Positions 25,876 through 35,872 are shown, counted from the first letter of the stretch. The stretch is DNA of 64,000 nt from Lentilactobacillus senioris DSM 24302 = JCM 17472 (GCF_001436555.1 NZ_AYZR01000004.1:62001-126000), one strand, 5' to 3'. Notes: generated from the letters alone by a model not told the origin. Numbers and translations: made by a program.

Positions 25876-28401
25876 TTAACTGCGTTTTCGATTTCTAAAT
25901 TCTAACCATCCAAATCCAATCAATCCTAGCAAGGACAATAGTAGTCCCGCTTTGATACCCGGAGCTTGGTAAGCTAACTTCACTTGATTAGTTCCACTAG
26001 TTAAAGGAACGGCCGTTAGCCCTCCCAATACTGATTTAAGCTCCACTGATTTTCCGTTGACAGTTGCGTGCCAACCACTGTCAATCGGAATAGGAAGGTA
26101 GTAATACTGACCACTATTGGCCTTAATTTTAAATTGAAGGTGTGAATCATTTCCTACTTTACGAATCACCGCACTAGGGTGTTGCTTGAGAGTTTTACGA
26201 ATGTTTTGATTATTTAGCATTACAAATCTAATACGCTTATTGGTCCGATCACGTGCCCGTGTCTTAACAATAACCGTTTGTCCCTTACGGAAATGACCAA
26301 TCAGATAAAATCTTCGAGTCCCTTTTCTGAAATTATAGAGCGGCTTACCGTTTACAGTAGTCCGACCATAATTAATTCCGTAACTTTGCGCATCCAAATA
26401 CAGTTTACCGGTACGATTAATCTTAATTCGTTCCACGTGTTGATAATGGTATCGTGATCTAGTCTTTAAATCAGTAACTTGATCAATCACCTTAGGCAAC
26501 ATTATAAACTTCGTGTTCTTATTGTCTAAACTGGTCATAATGTCATTTAAATTATCAGAGATAAACGGTTGCTTACCTGATACCTTAGTGAAAGCCACTG
26601 GTACCGTCATCCCGGTTCCTTGATATTCTGGAATTCGGTGAACAGCGCCTTTAGTGGTGACATTATATTTGGCTCCCAGTATTGCTGACATCGGATTAAC
26701 TAATCCCATATTGCTAACTCGCCGAGCATTTCTAACGTAAGCTCCAAAGTTATTTAATAAATCAATATCTTGCACGGTTAACGTAGAGGTATATGAAGAG
26801 ACATCAGAAAAGTTAAAGAGCGCGCTGTCATTATAGTTACGATAGCGTTGTAGAGCCACATTAATATTTCGGTTTTTACTAATTGCCCGAACCAAATTAG
26901 AAGTATTGGCTACTGGTTGAAATTGCATCGTTTCCTTTTGATATTGCCGTTCATAATTAGCCTGATTACCAAATTGAAAACCATGCATTCCAGAATAAAA
27001 GTTAGCAAATAATTCTCCGGCAACCATACCAACTAAAACAACCTGGGCTACCCGCTTAGAAAGCCAAAATAACACAATTGTTAAGACCACTACATAACCA
27101 CAATTAATCGTTAGCTTAACAAGAGTATCAACATTTTCAATAGGAATTCCACCATCTGTGAGCTTTGGTCCCCACTTTGCGGCTACAAATCCAACTGATA
27201 ACGCCGCAATTAATCCACCAGGAATTAACCACCGCCACTTGCCAGTGATTTGACGGATTCCAGCTTGCCAAACTTGAAATGCCAGCATAACTGCAAAAAA
27301 GCTATAAAAGAAAACATTCCGGAACGGAAAACCAACTGGTTCTTGAAGCATATGCCATACCAGATTCAAGGGAGTAATCCACATAGTAAGTAATAATACT
27401 AGCAACATTACAAGAGCGGTTCTTTTATAAATACGTGAAATAGCTGGATGAACAAAATAAAATAATACTAGTAAAGCTACAAACAACGAGCTATAAATTG
27501 TCGGAGCATGCACTAAATGACTGTTAAAGTTTGTTCCACCCATTCCTAATTGGGTCAAAATATCTAGTCCAAATTGGTTCCACGGTAAATTTTGATTAGT
27601 ATTTACTTTAGCAGTTTTAAACATTTCTAATGCGGTAGGTAATAAAACCACCATCGATGTTAATGCACTCAAAATACCGATTTGAAGGACTTTGCCGATA
27701 AATGACCATGCATTTTTCAAAGTCGATTTGATAGATTGCGTTTCTTCTCGATTAGCAAATACCAGATAAACTGCATACAAACCTACAAATATACAAGTCA
27801 TATAACCTAAATAGTAATTAGTAATAATCGATACTGATAACCATCCAAATAGCATTCCAAATTTTCTATTACGGTACAGTTGATCCACACCTGTAATAAT
27901 TAAAGGTAGCCAGATCAAAGAATCTAACCACATTAAATTAAAGTAATTAGTAGCTACAAATCCACAGAGACTATAAGCATTGGCAAATAAAACCGTGGCC
28001 CAGCTTTGAGTTTCAAAGTGGCGTTGCAAAAAATAATTCATTGCTACTGCACTAAGTCCAATTTTTAAAATAATAACTAACGTTATAAAAATCGGCACTT
28101 GTGAGGATTTAAAGAAAATCAGTAACAGATTAAACGGACTCATCAAATAATAGGAAATTAATGCGACTAGGTTACTTCCAATACCAACGTTGAATGAGTA
28201 TAAACTCAACGTATGCGTTTTTAACATGTGCTGTAACATCGTCAAAAACGGCGAGTATTGGGCCCCCACATCACTAGCTAATAAGTTACGGTTGCCAAAA
28301 GGTGTCACATGATTAATTGCCATCACTGCAATCATAATCAATATACTTAATAACCCCGCAGCTCCCATTAACATAAATTTGTTAGTTTTATTTTTAGTCA
28401 T
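25876..28401 (-). CDS. YfhO-family polytopic membrane protein
   Basis: This is a large integral membrane protein, 841 residues from the Met at 28401. That start is chosen because GGAGGAAATA stands directly before it; the Met at 28416 overlaps the ribosome binding site. The N-terminal 480 residues hold about twelve or more hydrophobic segments with a GT-C-like layout, starting after NRNLLASDVGAQYSPF, the YfhO hallmark with an acidic residue in the first loop. An extracytoplasmic domain (about 490-805) and a final hydrophobic segment with the basic tail RNRKRS follow. YfhO proteins of Gram-positives are linked to glycosylation of lipoteichoic or wall teichoic acid. That role is by family, not shown here. 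The gene is monocistronic. Confidence 0.85.
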   Translation of the reverse strand: MTKNKTNKFMLMGAAGLLSILIMIAVMAINHVTPFGNRNLLASDVGAQYSPFLTMLQHMLKTHTLSLYSFNVGIGSNLVALISYYLMSPFNLLLIFFKSSQVPIFITLVIILKIGLSAVAMNYFLQRHFETQSWATVLFANAYSLCGFVATNYFNLMWLDSLIWLPLIITGVDQLYRNRKFGMLFGWLSVSIITNYYLGYMTCIFVGLYAVYLVFANREETQSIKSTLKNAWSFIGKVLQIGILSALTSMVVLLPTALEMFKTAKVNTNQNLPWNQFGLDILTQLGMGGTNFNSHLVHAPTIYSSLFVALLVLFYFVHPAISRIYKRTALVMLLVLLLTMWITPLNLVWHMLQEPVGFPFRNVFFYSFFAVMLAFQVWQAGIRQITGKWRWLIPGGLIAALSVGFVAAKWGPKLTDGGIPIENVDTLVKLTINCGYVVVLTIVLFWLSKRVAQVVLVGMVAGELFANFYSGMHGFQFGNQANYERQYQKETMQFQPVANTSNLVRAISKNRNINVALQRYRNYNDSALFNFSDVSSYTSTLTVQDIDLLNNFGAYVRNARRVSNMGLVNPMSAILGAKYNVTTKGAVHRIPEYQGTGMTVPVAFTKVSGKQPFISDNLNDIMTSLDNKNTKFIMLPKVIDQVTDLKTRSRYHYQHVERIKINRTGKLYLDAQSYGINYGRTTVNGKPLYNFRKGTRRFYLIGHFRKGQTVIVKTRARDRTNKRIRFVMLNNQNIRKTLKQHPSAVIRKVGNDSHLQFKIKANSGQYYYLPIPIDSGWHATVNGKSVELKSVLGGLTAVPLTSGTNQVKLAYQAPGIKAGLLLSLLGLIGFGWLEFRNRKRS

Positions 28402-28555
28402 TATTTCCTCCAACATAGATCGTGTTCTTCAAAAGTTAAACAAACTCCTTAATATAGTCTAGAAGGCTTAATTATATGGCCTAAGTTAACTAATACCAAT
28501 AACATTTACTAGTTTTTAATTATTTTTTTGGTAATTCGCCCCCATTATAAACTAA

Positions 28556-28600
28556 AAGAAGAGTGGTAGCGGCCTTAATTAAGCCATTATCACTCTTCTT
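28556..28600 (-). terminator. Terminator of the lemA-htpX operon
   Basis: Arms AAGAAGAGTG (28556-28565) and CACTCTTCTT (28591-28600) with an inner GGC/GCC stem follow the htpX stop. A moderate T-rich stretch lies beyond on the minus strand. Confidence 0.7.
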
Positions 28601-28605
28601 AAGAT

Positions 28606-29613
28606 TCACCGTAGGTCATTAGAAGAATCGTCCATATCAGTTTCTCCCAATACCCGTTTTAAATTCGCAATTCGTTCATCCAATGGAGGATGATCATCCA
28701 TCATCCGCGACCACCATGAACGTTGATTATTTTTGCCAAACAATGGCTCCACTAAATATAATCCGGCAGCTTGTGGGGACAAAATTTTAGCAGCCGGTTG
28801 TGGCTCTTGTAATTTTTCTAGTGCACTAATCAACCCTTGGGGATTGCTAGTTAATTCCGCACCAGACACGTCCGCTAACGCTTCTCGTTTTCTGGATAGG
28901 AATTTTTCTAGTAGGTAACTAATCGGCAAGCCTACAACTACAATGACAAAGCCAATTGCCATCAAAGCAACTCCAATCATCGCTGAACTGTTGCCTTCTC
29001 GATCGTCATCACTGCTAAAGCCACCGAAGTACGACATTGATTGTCCCACTCGAACTAAACCGTAGCCCATTAAGCTAATAAACCCAACCAAAGCAATTGA
29101 GAGGGTAGTGACCCGAATATCATAGTTTTTCACGTGACTCATTTCGTGAGCGACTACCCCTTCTAATTCTTCACGATCCATGATATCTAGTAGACCTTGA
29201 GTTACCGAAACACTAGCCTTAGCAGGACTCATTCCGGTAGCAAACGCATTCGGAGAAGCATCCGGTACTACAAATACCCGTGGCATTGGCATCCCCGCTG
29301 CTAAGCTCAATTCAGTTACAATATTGTAAACCTGCTTATATTGCGGATCGGTCGTATCTTCTGGAATTTCTTGGCCTTTATTCATGCGTACAATTTCCAT
29401 CCCACCCTGCCAGTAACGATACAAGATGTACAGTACCAGAATTACTTCTAACCAAATCAGCGAACTGATCATACTATTTAAATCACCACCGGTGAAAAAG
29501 TAAGCTAACACCACAAAAATGACATTGATTAGCAGTAAGAAAACTGCAATTGTCCACGCAGACCGCCGTTTATTAGCAGTCACTTGGGCCCCTAAAGTAT
29601 CTAATCTAGCCAA
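28606..29613 (-). CDS. htpX: HtpX-type membrane zinc metalloprotease
   Basis: This membrane-bound M48 peptidase is involved in quality control of membrane proteins. It is 335 residues. Two N-terminal hydrophobic segments (about 20-41 and 47-66) are followed by the zinc site HEMSH (156-160). A further pair of hydrophobic segments lies at about 170-235, and the third-ligand region ALADVSGAELT follows. The gene comes 10 bases after lemA, the classical lemA-htpX pairing of Gram-positives. It is sometimes linked to oligopeptide or cell-surface stress responses in this group. Confidence 0.95.
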   Translation of the reverse strand: MARLDTLGAQVTANKRRSAWTIAVFLLLINVIFVVLAYFFTGGDLNSMISSLIWLEVILVLYILYRYWQGGMEIVRMNKGQEIPEDTTDPQYKQVYNIVTELSLAAGMPMPRVFVVPDASPNAFATGMSPAKASVSVTQGLLDIMDREELEGVVAHEMSHVKNYDIRVTTLSIALVGFISLMGYGLVRVGQSMSYFGGFSSDDDREGNSSAMIGVALMAIGFVIVVVGLPISYLLEKFLSRKREALADVSGAELTSNPQGLISALEKLQEPQPAAKILSPQAAGLYLVEPLFGKNNQRSWWSRMMDDHPPLDERIANLKRVLGETDMDDSSNDLR

Positions 29614-29623
29614 TCAAATCACC

Positions 29624-30217
29624 TCAGAACTTAACTTCTGGGACTTTTTCAGTCGCTGGGTCAGTAGGAAGTTGGTCTCGTTTAGTAAAGTGGAACATGC
29701 CTGCAAATAAGTTAGCAGGGAATGATTGAATTCGAGTGTTGTAGTCTCGAACCACCCGGTTGAAGTTAGTCCGGCTAGCAGCTACTCGGTTTTCAGTACT
29801 AGTCAGTTCTTCTTGAAGTTGACTGAAGTTTTGGGAAGCCTGCAAGTTAGGATAGTTTTCTGCAATGGCAAACAAACGTCCAAGACCGGCACTAGCTGCA
29901 TCACTGGCTTTAACCCGTTGAGCCAAATCCGCATTATCATCAGCCATGGTAGCAGCATCACTTTCCAAGTTATCAAGAGTGGAACCATTGGTACCTTCAT
30001 TTCTAGCAGCAATGGTATCCATAAATGTATCGTGTTCATGCTTGGCATAACCCTTAACCGTGTTCACCAAGTTAGGAATCAAATCGGCCCGTCGTTTGAG
30101 TTGCACCCCAATTTGGCTCTCCGCTTCATCCACGGAGTTTCTGGCACTAACCATGCCGTTATAAATTAAAATTGCTGCTATCACAATAACAGCAATGATT
30201 ACGATCGCAATTATCAA
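29624..30217 (-). CDS. lemA: LemA family protein
   Basis: This 197-residue protein has a single N-terminal membrane segment (about 2-22) followed by a long helical extracytoplasmic-type domain. The LemA signature SARNSVDEAESQIGVQLKRR is followed by DLIPNLVNTVKGYAKHE, and NFNRVVRDYNTRIQSFPANL comes near the C-terminus. The start is TTG at 30217 after GAAGGAT; there is no better Met because the next lies past the membrane segment. It pairs with htpX. The precise biochemical role of LemA is not known. Confidence 0.93.
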   Translation of the reverse strand: MIIAIVIIAVIVIAAILIYNGMVSARNSVDEAESQIGVQLKRRADLIPNLVNTVKGYAKHEHDTFMDTIAARNEGTNGSTLDNLESDAATMADDNADLAQRVKASDAASAGLGRLFAIAENYPNLQASQNFSQLQEELTSTENRVAASRTNFNRVVRDYNTRIQSFPANLFAGMFHFTKRDQLPTDPATEKVPEVKF

Positions 30218-30298
30218 TTTAGATCCTTCTTTCTACATATCTTTAGTTGAGCTTAGTGTAACAAGCCCCACTACATGGAGCAAGTTAAACTAATAAAA

Positions 30299-30745
30299 TC
30301 ATTTATTCCAAGGAGCTACATGCAGCATCCACTCAATTCCATACTCATCAGTGAAGATTCCTAACTTACCACCCCAGAATTGATCAGTATATGGCATAGT
30401 AATTTGAACCAGTCCACTAACTTTAACGCGGTCATAAAATTCAGCCGCCGCTTTAACACTCTCTTCATCGTTAGCATCCAAATCCAACATAACGGAAACT
30501 TGGTTACCAATTCGTAGCGCTCCAGAAAAGGAATCGGCACACACAAAGTGGCTACCTAAAACGTCAAAACCGCCATTCATGGTGATGTTGTCCAGGTTAG
30601 CGTTCTCAGGCAAATGTAGCACCTTAGCTTGTTGCTCATCTGGACTCACCCGAAACACATTGGTCGCCCCAAAAACTTCTTGGTAATATTCAATCGCTTC
30701 TCTAGCATTAATAAAGTGAAAATAGGCGTACATTTGTGATTGCAT
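30299..30745 (-). CDS. VOC-fold (PhnB-like glyoxalase/bleomycin-resistance) protein
   Basis: This 148-residue protein has the PhnB-like vicinal oxygen chelate fold: MYAYFHFINAREAIEYYQEV at the N-terminus and FTDEYGIEWMLHVAPW at the end match this family. The C-terminal GIEWML is where PhnB-like proteins have their typical GV(K/E)W. Catalytic metal ligands are not obvious, and many PhnB-like proteins have no known activity. Despite the family name there is no link to the phosphonate-type genes at 33-38 kb. It is a single gene with AGGAGGAAGTTAAC before the ATG. Confidence 0.8.
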   Translation of the reverse strand: MQSQMYAYFHFINAREAIEYYQEVFGATNVFRVSPDEQQAKVLHLPENANLDNITMNGGFDVLGSHFVCADSFSGALRIGNQVSVMLDLDANDEESVKAAAEFYDRVKVSGLVQITMPYTDQFWGGKLGIFTDEYGIEWMLHVAPWNK

Positions 30746-30917
30746 GTTAACTTCCTCCTTGTATTAATAACTTCTTCATTATCTCAAAACTAATCATAAT
30801 AACAAGTTTCTGCGCTGACTTAACACCAAGCTTAATTCTTTTTTGACAAATCTAAACAAAAAGGAGTAAATTAAATACTTACAATTACTTAGTTAAAAAC
30901 AAAGCGAGGTCGTTTTT

Positions 30918-31568
30918 ATGGAAACTCAAGCTGCGATCAATCATCGCCGTGCCATTCGGGACTTTCAGTCCACCCCTGTTCCCCAAGCTGACTTAATCGA
31001 TATCGTCAGAGACGCCCAACGAACTCCATCCTGGGGCAATTCCCAACCCTGGAAAGTTTATATCGCTACTGGCGACAGTTTGGCAGAATACAAACGCCGG
31101 TTTCAAAGCTTAAATGAAGCTAACAAGAAGCCGAAAGCCTTCTTAGAAACTATGGCACAAGGTCAATGGCATCCTAAGGAACAAGTCAATATGGCCAAAT
31201 GGAACGTGCAACTTGCCCAGACTTTAGATGGCATGCAATACATCTATTCTAACAGTCAGTACGCATTATATAATGCTCCAGCGATCGCAATTTTGACCAT
31301 TCCCAAAAACAGTTTAGCCTGGTCTGTTTACGACCTGGGCGCCTTCGCTCAAACATTGATGCTAGCAGCCACGGATCGTGGAATTGCCACCGTGCCATCC
31401 TACGAATTCGTTAAGTATCCTGAACTGGCTTACGGCGTACTAGACGTTCCCACTAAAGAAGCGGTTGCCATGGGCATCGGATTAGGTTACGTTGACGATA
31501 CTCGCCAAATCAACCAACTGCACACCGATCGCGAACCGGTTAGCGATGTCCTAAAAATCTTAGATTAA
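30918..31568 (+). CDS. Nitroreductase-family flavoprotein
   Basis: This 216-residue FMN-dependent NAD(P)H oxidoreductase opens with the family motif INHRRAIRDFQSTPV, whose basic residues contact FMN. It goes on with PSWGNSQPWKVYIATGD, also FMN-binding. The late segment GAFAQTLMLAATDRGIATVPSYEF is typical of nitrobenzoate reductase-type members. The physiological substrate is unknown; quinones and nitroaromatics are common for the family. It is transcribed alone and ends in a terminator shared with the convergent aldo/keto reductase. Confidence 0.9.
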   Translation: METQAAINHRRAIRDFQSTPVPQADLIDIVRDAQRTPSWGNSQPWKVYIATGDSLAEYKRRFQSLNEANKKPKAFLETMAQGQWHPKEQVNMAKWNVQLAQTLDGMQYIYSNSQYALYNAPAIAILTIPKNSLAWSVYDLGAFAQTLMLAATDRGIATVPSYEFVKYPELAYGVLDVPTKEAVAMGIGLGYVDDTRQINQLHTDREPVSDVLKILD

Positions 31569-31621
31569 TAACCCCCGTTTCCTTGACACCTCAAGCATTA
31601 GGGGACTTTTTATAATTACAA

Positions 31622-31663
31622 AAATAGGCTTTAACCCGCAAAAATGGGTTAAAGCCTATTTTG
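31622..31663. terminator. Bidirectional intrinsic terminator
   Basis: Perfect 17-bp arms (AAAATAGGCTTTAACCC and its complement, 31622-31638 and 31647-31663) enclose an 8-base loop between convergent genes. Confidence 0.9.
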
Positions 31664-31665
31664 AT

Positions 31666-32472
31666 TTAGTCGTAGTTCAAATGTTTATCTTGATCCAAAG
31701 CGTTAATCTTTTTAATATCATCAGCGTCCAACTTAAAATCAAAGATATCAATATTCTCTTTGATTCGAGCTGGTTTGCTGGACTTAGGAAAGACCACGAA
31801 GTCAGTATCAATTTGCCAACGCAAAACTACCTGAGCAGGAGTCTTACCGTACTTATCAGCAAGTTCCACAATGACCGGATCTTCTAAAATCAAGTGGCCG
31901 TGACCGATTGGAGAATAGCCTTCGTTAACAATACCGTTGGCAGTATCAAAAGCCCCTAGCTCTGCTTGAGTTTTGTAAGGATGGCGTTCAATTTGGTTAA
32001 CCATTGGTTTAATTTCAGCCATATCAAAAACTTGTTTTAATTGATCTTCTGAGAAGTTAGAAACCCCAATGGCACGAACTTTCTTTTGTTTGTAGAGGGT
32101 TTCTAAGGCCTTCCAAGTATCTAGTGACAATTGGAAGTTATCTTCGTTAGGCCAGTGAATTAAGTATAAATCTAAATAATCAACTTGAAGGTCATTAATG
32201 GCTTTATCAAAAGCTTTTAACGTACTTTCATAACCTTGATCAGTATTCCAAACCTTGGAAGTTAAGAATAAATCTTCTCTAGCAACATCAGTTTGGCTTA
32301 ACACGTCACCAATTTCTGCTTGATTGCCGTAAATTTCGGCAAAGTCAAAGTGCCGGTAACCAGCATCCAAGGCAGTTTGCATCATGTCTTTAACATCGGC
32401 CTTATCAATTAGGTAGGTTCCAAACCCCATCATAGGGATGGTAACCCCGTTACTTAAAGTTTGATTTTCCAT
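31666..32472 (-). CDS. Aldo/keto reductase (2,5-diketo-D-gluconate reductase type)
   Basis: This is a 268-residue NADPH-dependent carbonyl reductase with the AKR barrel. The catalytic tetrad is visible: Asp and Tyr in DFAEIYGN, Lys in LTSKVWN and His in LIHWPN. The C-terminal cofactor segment VVFPKSSKPARIKENIDIF holds the usual Lys-Ser-Arg contacts. It reduces aldehydes or ketones in the cytoplasm; the natural substrate cannot be read from the sequence. The ATG follows GGAAAGGAAGTAGATT. Confidence 0.9.
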   Translation of the reverse strand: MENQTLSNGVTIPMMGFGTYLIDKADVKDMMQTALDAGYRHFDFAEIYGNQAEIGDVLSQTDVAREDLFLTSKVWNTDQGYESTLKAFDKAINDLQVDYLDLYLIHWPNEDNFQLSLDTWKALETLYKQKKVRAIGVSNFSEDQLKQVFDMAEIKPMVNQIERHPYKTQAELGAFDTANGIVNEGYSPIGHGHLILEDPVIVELADKYGKTPAQVVLRWQIDTDFVVFPKSSKPARIKENIDIFDFKLDADDIKKINALDQDKHLNYD

Positions 32473-32589
32473 AATCTACTTCCTTTCCAAGTAAAACCAC
32501 TATCAGAACTTGTAGGTATATTATAAATACCGTTTTACCTAAATGGCAATAAGGCACATTTTTGTGCCCTCCATTATCATAGGACGTTT

Positions 32590-33450
32590 TTACAGCACAT
32601 CTAACGGTTGTTTTCTAGTTGGCGTTGGGTACTTTGCTTGAATCAGTTGCCACTCATCCGCGGTCAATTCTAACTTAGCCGCGGCCAAATTATTTTGAAC
32701 GTGGTCTGCACTGCTAGATTGCGGAATAGCCAACGTTTCGCCGTTTCGAATTACCCACGCTAATAGTAATTGGAAAACAGAAACGTGGTGGGCAGCCGCA
32801 ATTTCGTTAAGCAATGGATCAGCAGTTAAATCATTGCCTAAACTATCTCCCTGAGCTACGGGGGAATAAGCAATCACCGGTAACTGATGAGCCTGCAGCC
32901 ACGGAACCAAATCGTATTCGATTCCCCGTGACCCCAGATTGTATAGCACCTCGTTAGTCACACATTGGTCGCCATCCGGAACCTGCCAAAGTTCCTGCAT
33001 ATCACTAGTATCAAAATTGGAAACACCCCAATGCCGAATCTTGCCGGCCTTTTGGGCCCGTTGCATTGCCAAAACCGTTTCCGCTAACGGAATATTACCG
33101 GTCCAATGTAGTAAATACAAATCCAAATAATCCACACCTAACCGGTTTAAGCTAGCGTCCAAACTCTTAGGCAACAAATCCTCAGAAGCATTCCAGGGAT
33201 ACACCTTAGAAATTAAATACAGTTTCTGCCGCTCAACTGGCTGAATGGCTTCCCCTACTAATGTTTCGGATCGCCCTTCGCCATACATTTCAGCCGTATC
33301 AATCGCCAACGTCCCTAACTCCGTCCCGGTTTGAATTCCGGACCGCAAGGCCGCAATTTCGGTGGCTCGGTGCTGCGGTTCATCACCCATATGCCAAGTT
33401 CCTAGTCCAATCGGCAGTACCGCTTGGCCTTTAAAATTAACCATGTTCAT
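32590..33450 (-). CDS. Aldo/keto reductase
   Basis: This is a second, more distant AKR of 286 residues. The tetrad is Asp/Tyr in DTAEMYGEG, Lys in ISKVYPW and His in LLHW. GVSNFDTSDM is the usual substrate-loop motif, and NGETLAIPQSSSADHVQNN binds the phosphate of NADPH. Start ATG at 33450 follows GGGGTGATAGT. It shares the strand with the nucleotidase operon but is separated from it by 53 bases without an obvious promoter, so it may be read through from that operon. Confidence 0.88.
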   Translation of the reverse strand: MNMVNFKGQAVLPIGLGTWHMGDEPQHRATEIAALRSGIQTGTELGTLAIDTAEMYGEGRSETLVGEAIQPVERQKLYLISKVYPWNASEDLLPKSLDASLNRLGVDYLDLYLLHWTGNIPLAETVLAMQRAQKAGKIRHWGVSNFDTSDMQELWQVPDGDQCVTNEVLYNLGSRGIEYDLVPWLQAHQLPVIAYSPVAQGDSLGNDLTADPLLNEIAAAHHVSVFQLLLAWVIRNGETLAIPQSSSADHVQNNLAAAKLELTADEWQLIQAKYPTPTRKQPLDVL

Positions 33451-33503
33451 ACTATCACCCCACTATTTTTAATGAAGCCGTTTCCCTTAGTATAGTCGCA
33501 AAT

Positions 33504-35060
33504 TTACCATTTAACTTGAAAATTTTCGGGTTGGGTGGCCGTCACGGGGTTGTTTTGTTCAAAATAATCGGTAATTAGTTCGGTCATATCCAGATTCACT
33601 TCTTTGACTACTTTGGCGGTGCCAAACATGTCATATTCACCGCCACCATTACCACGATATTGGTTCATCGCTACTTGCAAGGTTTGCTCTGCCGTTACCG
33701 TTTCGCCATGGTACTTAAGCTTGGTTACCCTGGAACCAACCGGTTGGCGCAAATCAAATTCATAATCAATGCCACTATAAAAATCGTAATTATAATACTG
33801 CACTTTCGGTTTCACAAACGCCGCTGCCACCACTACTTGGCCCGCTTGAACCTCAAAAAAACTAGCACACCGTTCCAGAGCCGCTTTCAAATCCGCTCCG
33901 GTAATCCGTTCCACGACTAACGTATTGGGATAACCATAACTGTTTAAGACTTGGCGGATGGTAACTTCCGCTTCATAGCCTCGGACTTCGTTGTTAAACA
34001 ACGCCGTAGCTGCAATGTCGACCCCCGTGGCTGCCATTTCAACTTGATTAATAAACTGTAAATATGGATGCCCATGTAACCTAGCCTGCATTGGATCAAC
34101 AATCGCCATTGCCGTCCCATTAACTTGTCCTAGTGGTTGATCCAACCACGTCTGAACCTTTTGTTCTAGCTTGGCGGTCATTTGCGTTAACGTCGAATCC
34201 GGTATCATTTCTTCAGTCGCTAGTAACGTGGCAGTTGAGCCTTGCACTTCATTATTCTTCTCCAGCTGAAGTTCAATACAGCCGACAAATCGGCCCCGTT
34301 CTCCTGGCTGGGTAACTGGCAAGCCGTTGTAAACTGCGGCGATTTGACGGTGTTGATGACCGGTAATCAATGCATCGATTCCAGGCACTTGGGTCAAAAT
34401 CCGGTAGCCTTCATCTTCAGCCGTGATTTTTTCACTGGGTAGCCCCGTTTTTAGATCACTCTCCAGCCCGCCATGGTAGGCCACCACGACCACATCTGCC
34501 ATTTCACGTAATCGCGGCACCCACAGTTTGGCAGTTTCCAGTGCTGACTTAAAATTTAATCCGGTTAGATGGTTAGCCTGTTCCCAAACGGGAATATAGG
34601 CAGTTGTTAGCCCTAAAATGGCAACCTTAATGCCCTTTTGTTTCACAATCGTGTAAGGGGCGTCCACAATTTGTTGTTGCCGTCCACCAGCAATGTTGGC
34701 ACCTAGCAGCGGATAGTTACGATAGTGTTCAGCCGCTCTTAAATAATCCAGGCCGTAGTTAAACTCATGATTACCTAATACACCCGCGTCATAGCCGATG
34801 TTACTAGTAATTTGGCTAAAGATGCCTTGCTGTTTGGCCGTGGTTTGTTTAGCCACATAACTAGTTAACGGTGAGCCTTGAATCCAATCACCATTTTCCA
34901 CGGCAATCACGATTTCATCTGCGGCGGCTGCTTGCTTTTGTTGCTTAATCAAAGTGGCGGCCTTTAACATCCCGTAATCAGCAATGTTATTAGGCGTGCT
35001 GTAATCCGTGGGATAAACGTAACCATGGACATCACTAGTCGATAAAATTTTAACTTTCAT
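33504..35060 (-). CDS. 5'-nucleotidase / 2',3'-cyclic-nucleotide phosphodiesterase family metallophosphatase
   Basis: This 518-residue enzyme has an N-terminal calcineurin-type dimetal phosphoesterase domain (about 1-290) and a C-terminal 5'-nucleotidase domain (about 310-500). Motifs are STSDVHGYV (metal ligands Asp and His), VENGDWIQGS, LGNHEFNYG (the family GNHE motif) and ITGHQHR. There is no signal peptide or sorting signal, so it should act in the cytoplasm, unlike the secreted wall-bound members. It is the last gene of the phn-type operon, 2 bases after the second permease gene. Its presence suggests that the transported compound or its product is a nucleotide or nucleotide-like phosphoester; this is an inference. 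Confidence 0.9.
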   Translation of the reverse strand: MKVKILSTSDVHGYVYPTDYSTPNNIADYGMLKAATLIKQQKQAAAADEIVIAVENGDWIQGSPLTSYVAKQTTAKQQGIFSQITSNIGYDAGVLGNHEFNYGLDYLRAAEHYRNYPLLGANIAGGRQQQIVDAPYTIVKQKGIKVAILGLTTAYIPVWEQANHLTGLNFKSALETAKLWVPRLREMADVVVVAYHGGLESDLKTGLPSEKITAEDEGYRILTQVPGIDALITGHQHRQIAAVYNGLPVTQPGERGRFVGCIELQLEKNNEVQGSTATLLATEEMIPDSTLTQMTAKLEQKVQTWLDQPLGQVNGTAMAIVDPMQARLHGHPYLQFINQVEMAATGVDIAATALFNNEVRGYEAEVTIRQVLNSYGYPNTLVVERITGADLKAALERCASFFEVQAGQVVVAAAFVKPKVQYYNYDFYSGIDYEFDLRQPVGSRVTKLKYHGETVTAEQTLQVAMNQYRGNGGGEYDMFGTAKVVKEVNLDMTELITDYFEQNNPVTATQPENFQVKW

Positions 35061-35062
35061 TA

Positions 35063-35872
35063 TTAAACCAACTTCTTTCGCAACCGGCCAGACAAACTGT
35101 CAATGGCCAGTACCATAATAATAATCCCTAACAAAATGATGCCGACCCGGGGCCAGTTTCGCGTTTGAATGGCAAACAACATGGGGGTCCCGATTCCGCC
35201 GGCGCCTACCATCCCTAAAATGGTAGCTGACCGCACGGCGATTTCAAACCGGTAAAGGGTGTAGGAAATAAATTCTGGCATGATCGTGGGTAACGTCGCC
35301 AGCATAAACACCTGACTAGCATTGCCCCCCACACTAACAATCGCTTCTTCAGCCCCACCATCCATATTTTCGATAGCCTCACTAAATAGCTTCCCTAACA
35401 TCCCCACGGAGTGCACACTAACTGCTAGCACCCCGGCGTAAGAACCCGGGCCCACCGCTTTGATGAACATAATTGCCAATACAATTTCTGGGAAGGTACG
35501 AATCAAAGTGAGCACTAACTTGCCGCTGCCAGAACGGAGATACCATTTTTCAGTTTTGCTTCGGGCCGCCCAAAAGGCAAAGGGCACGCTAATCACTGCT
35601 GAAATAATGGTTCCTAAAAAGGCAATCGCCAGGGTTTGACCAATTAACGAAACCAAATCTTCCCCACTACCGTTGTAAACGTAGGCCCAATCCGGATGAA
35701 AAATACCGTGCAAAATAGATTTGGACACCGGGCCTGCCGAATCCTGAATTCCACTTAATTTTAGCCCCTTTAACGCCCAACCATAAATCACTAAGATAAT
35801 AAACGCCCAAAGTAACCAACCGTAGCGGTCATAGTAGTTTTTTTCTATTTTTAGTTCTGGTGATTTTGTCAT
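35063..35872 (-). CDS. phnE2: Phosphonate-type ABC transporter permease (second)
   Basis: This 269-residue permease of the PhnE family has about six hydrophobic segments. The ABC-contacting EAA-type loop is at about 175-195 (MDGGAEEAIVSVGGNASQVF, then LATLPTIMPEF). The C-terminal AVRSATILGMVGAGGIGTPML is a PhnE signature. It overlaps the stop codon of the first permease gene by one base, a sign of translational coupling. With the first permease it should form a heterodimer served by PhnC. Confidence 0.93.
   Translation of the reverse strand: MTKSPELKIEKNYYDRYGWLLWAFIILVIYGWALKGLKLSGIQDSAGPVSKSILHGIFHPDWAYVYNGSGEDLVSLIGQTLAIAFLGTIISAVISVPFAFWAARSKTEKWYLRSGSGKLVLTLIRTFPEIVLAIMFIKAVGPGSYAGVLAVSVHSVGMLGKLFSEAIENMDGGAEEAIVSVGGNASQVFMLATLPTIMPEFISYTLYRFEIAVRSATILGMVGAGGIGTPMLFAIQTRNWPRVGIILLGIIIMVLAIDSLSGRLRKKLV

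Noticed and set aside
30299-30745. Linking the PhnB-like VOC protein to the phosphonate-type transporter.
   Set aside because: PhnB-like naming is historical, the genes are about 3 kb apart in separate units, and no phosphonate lyase gene is present.
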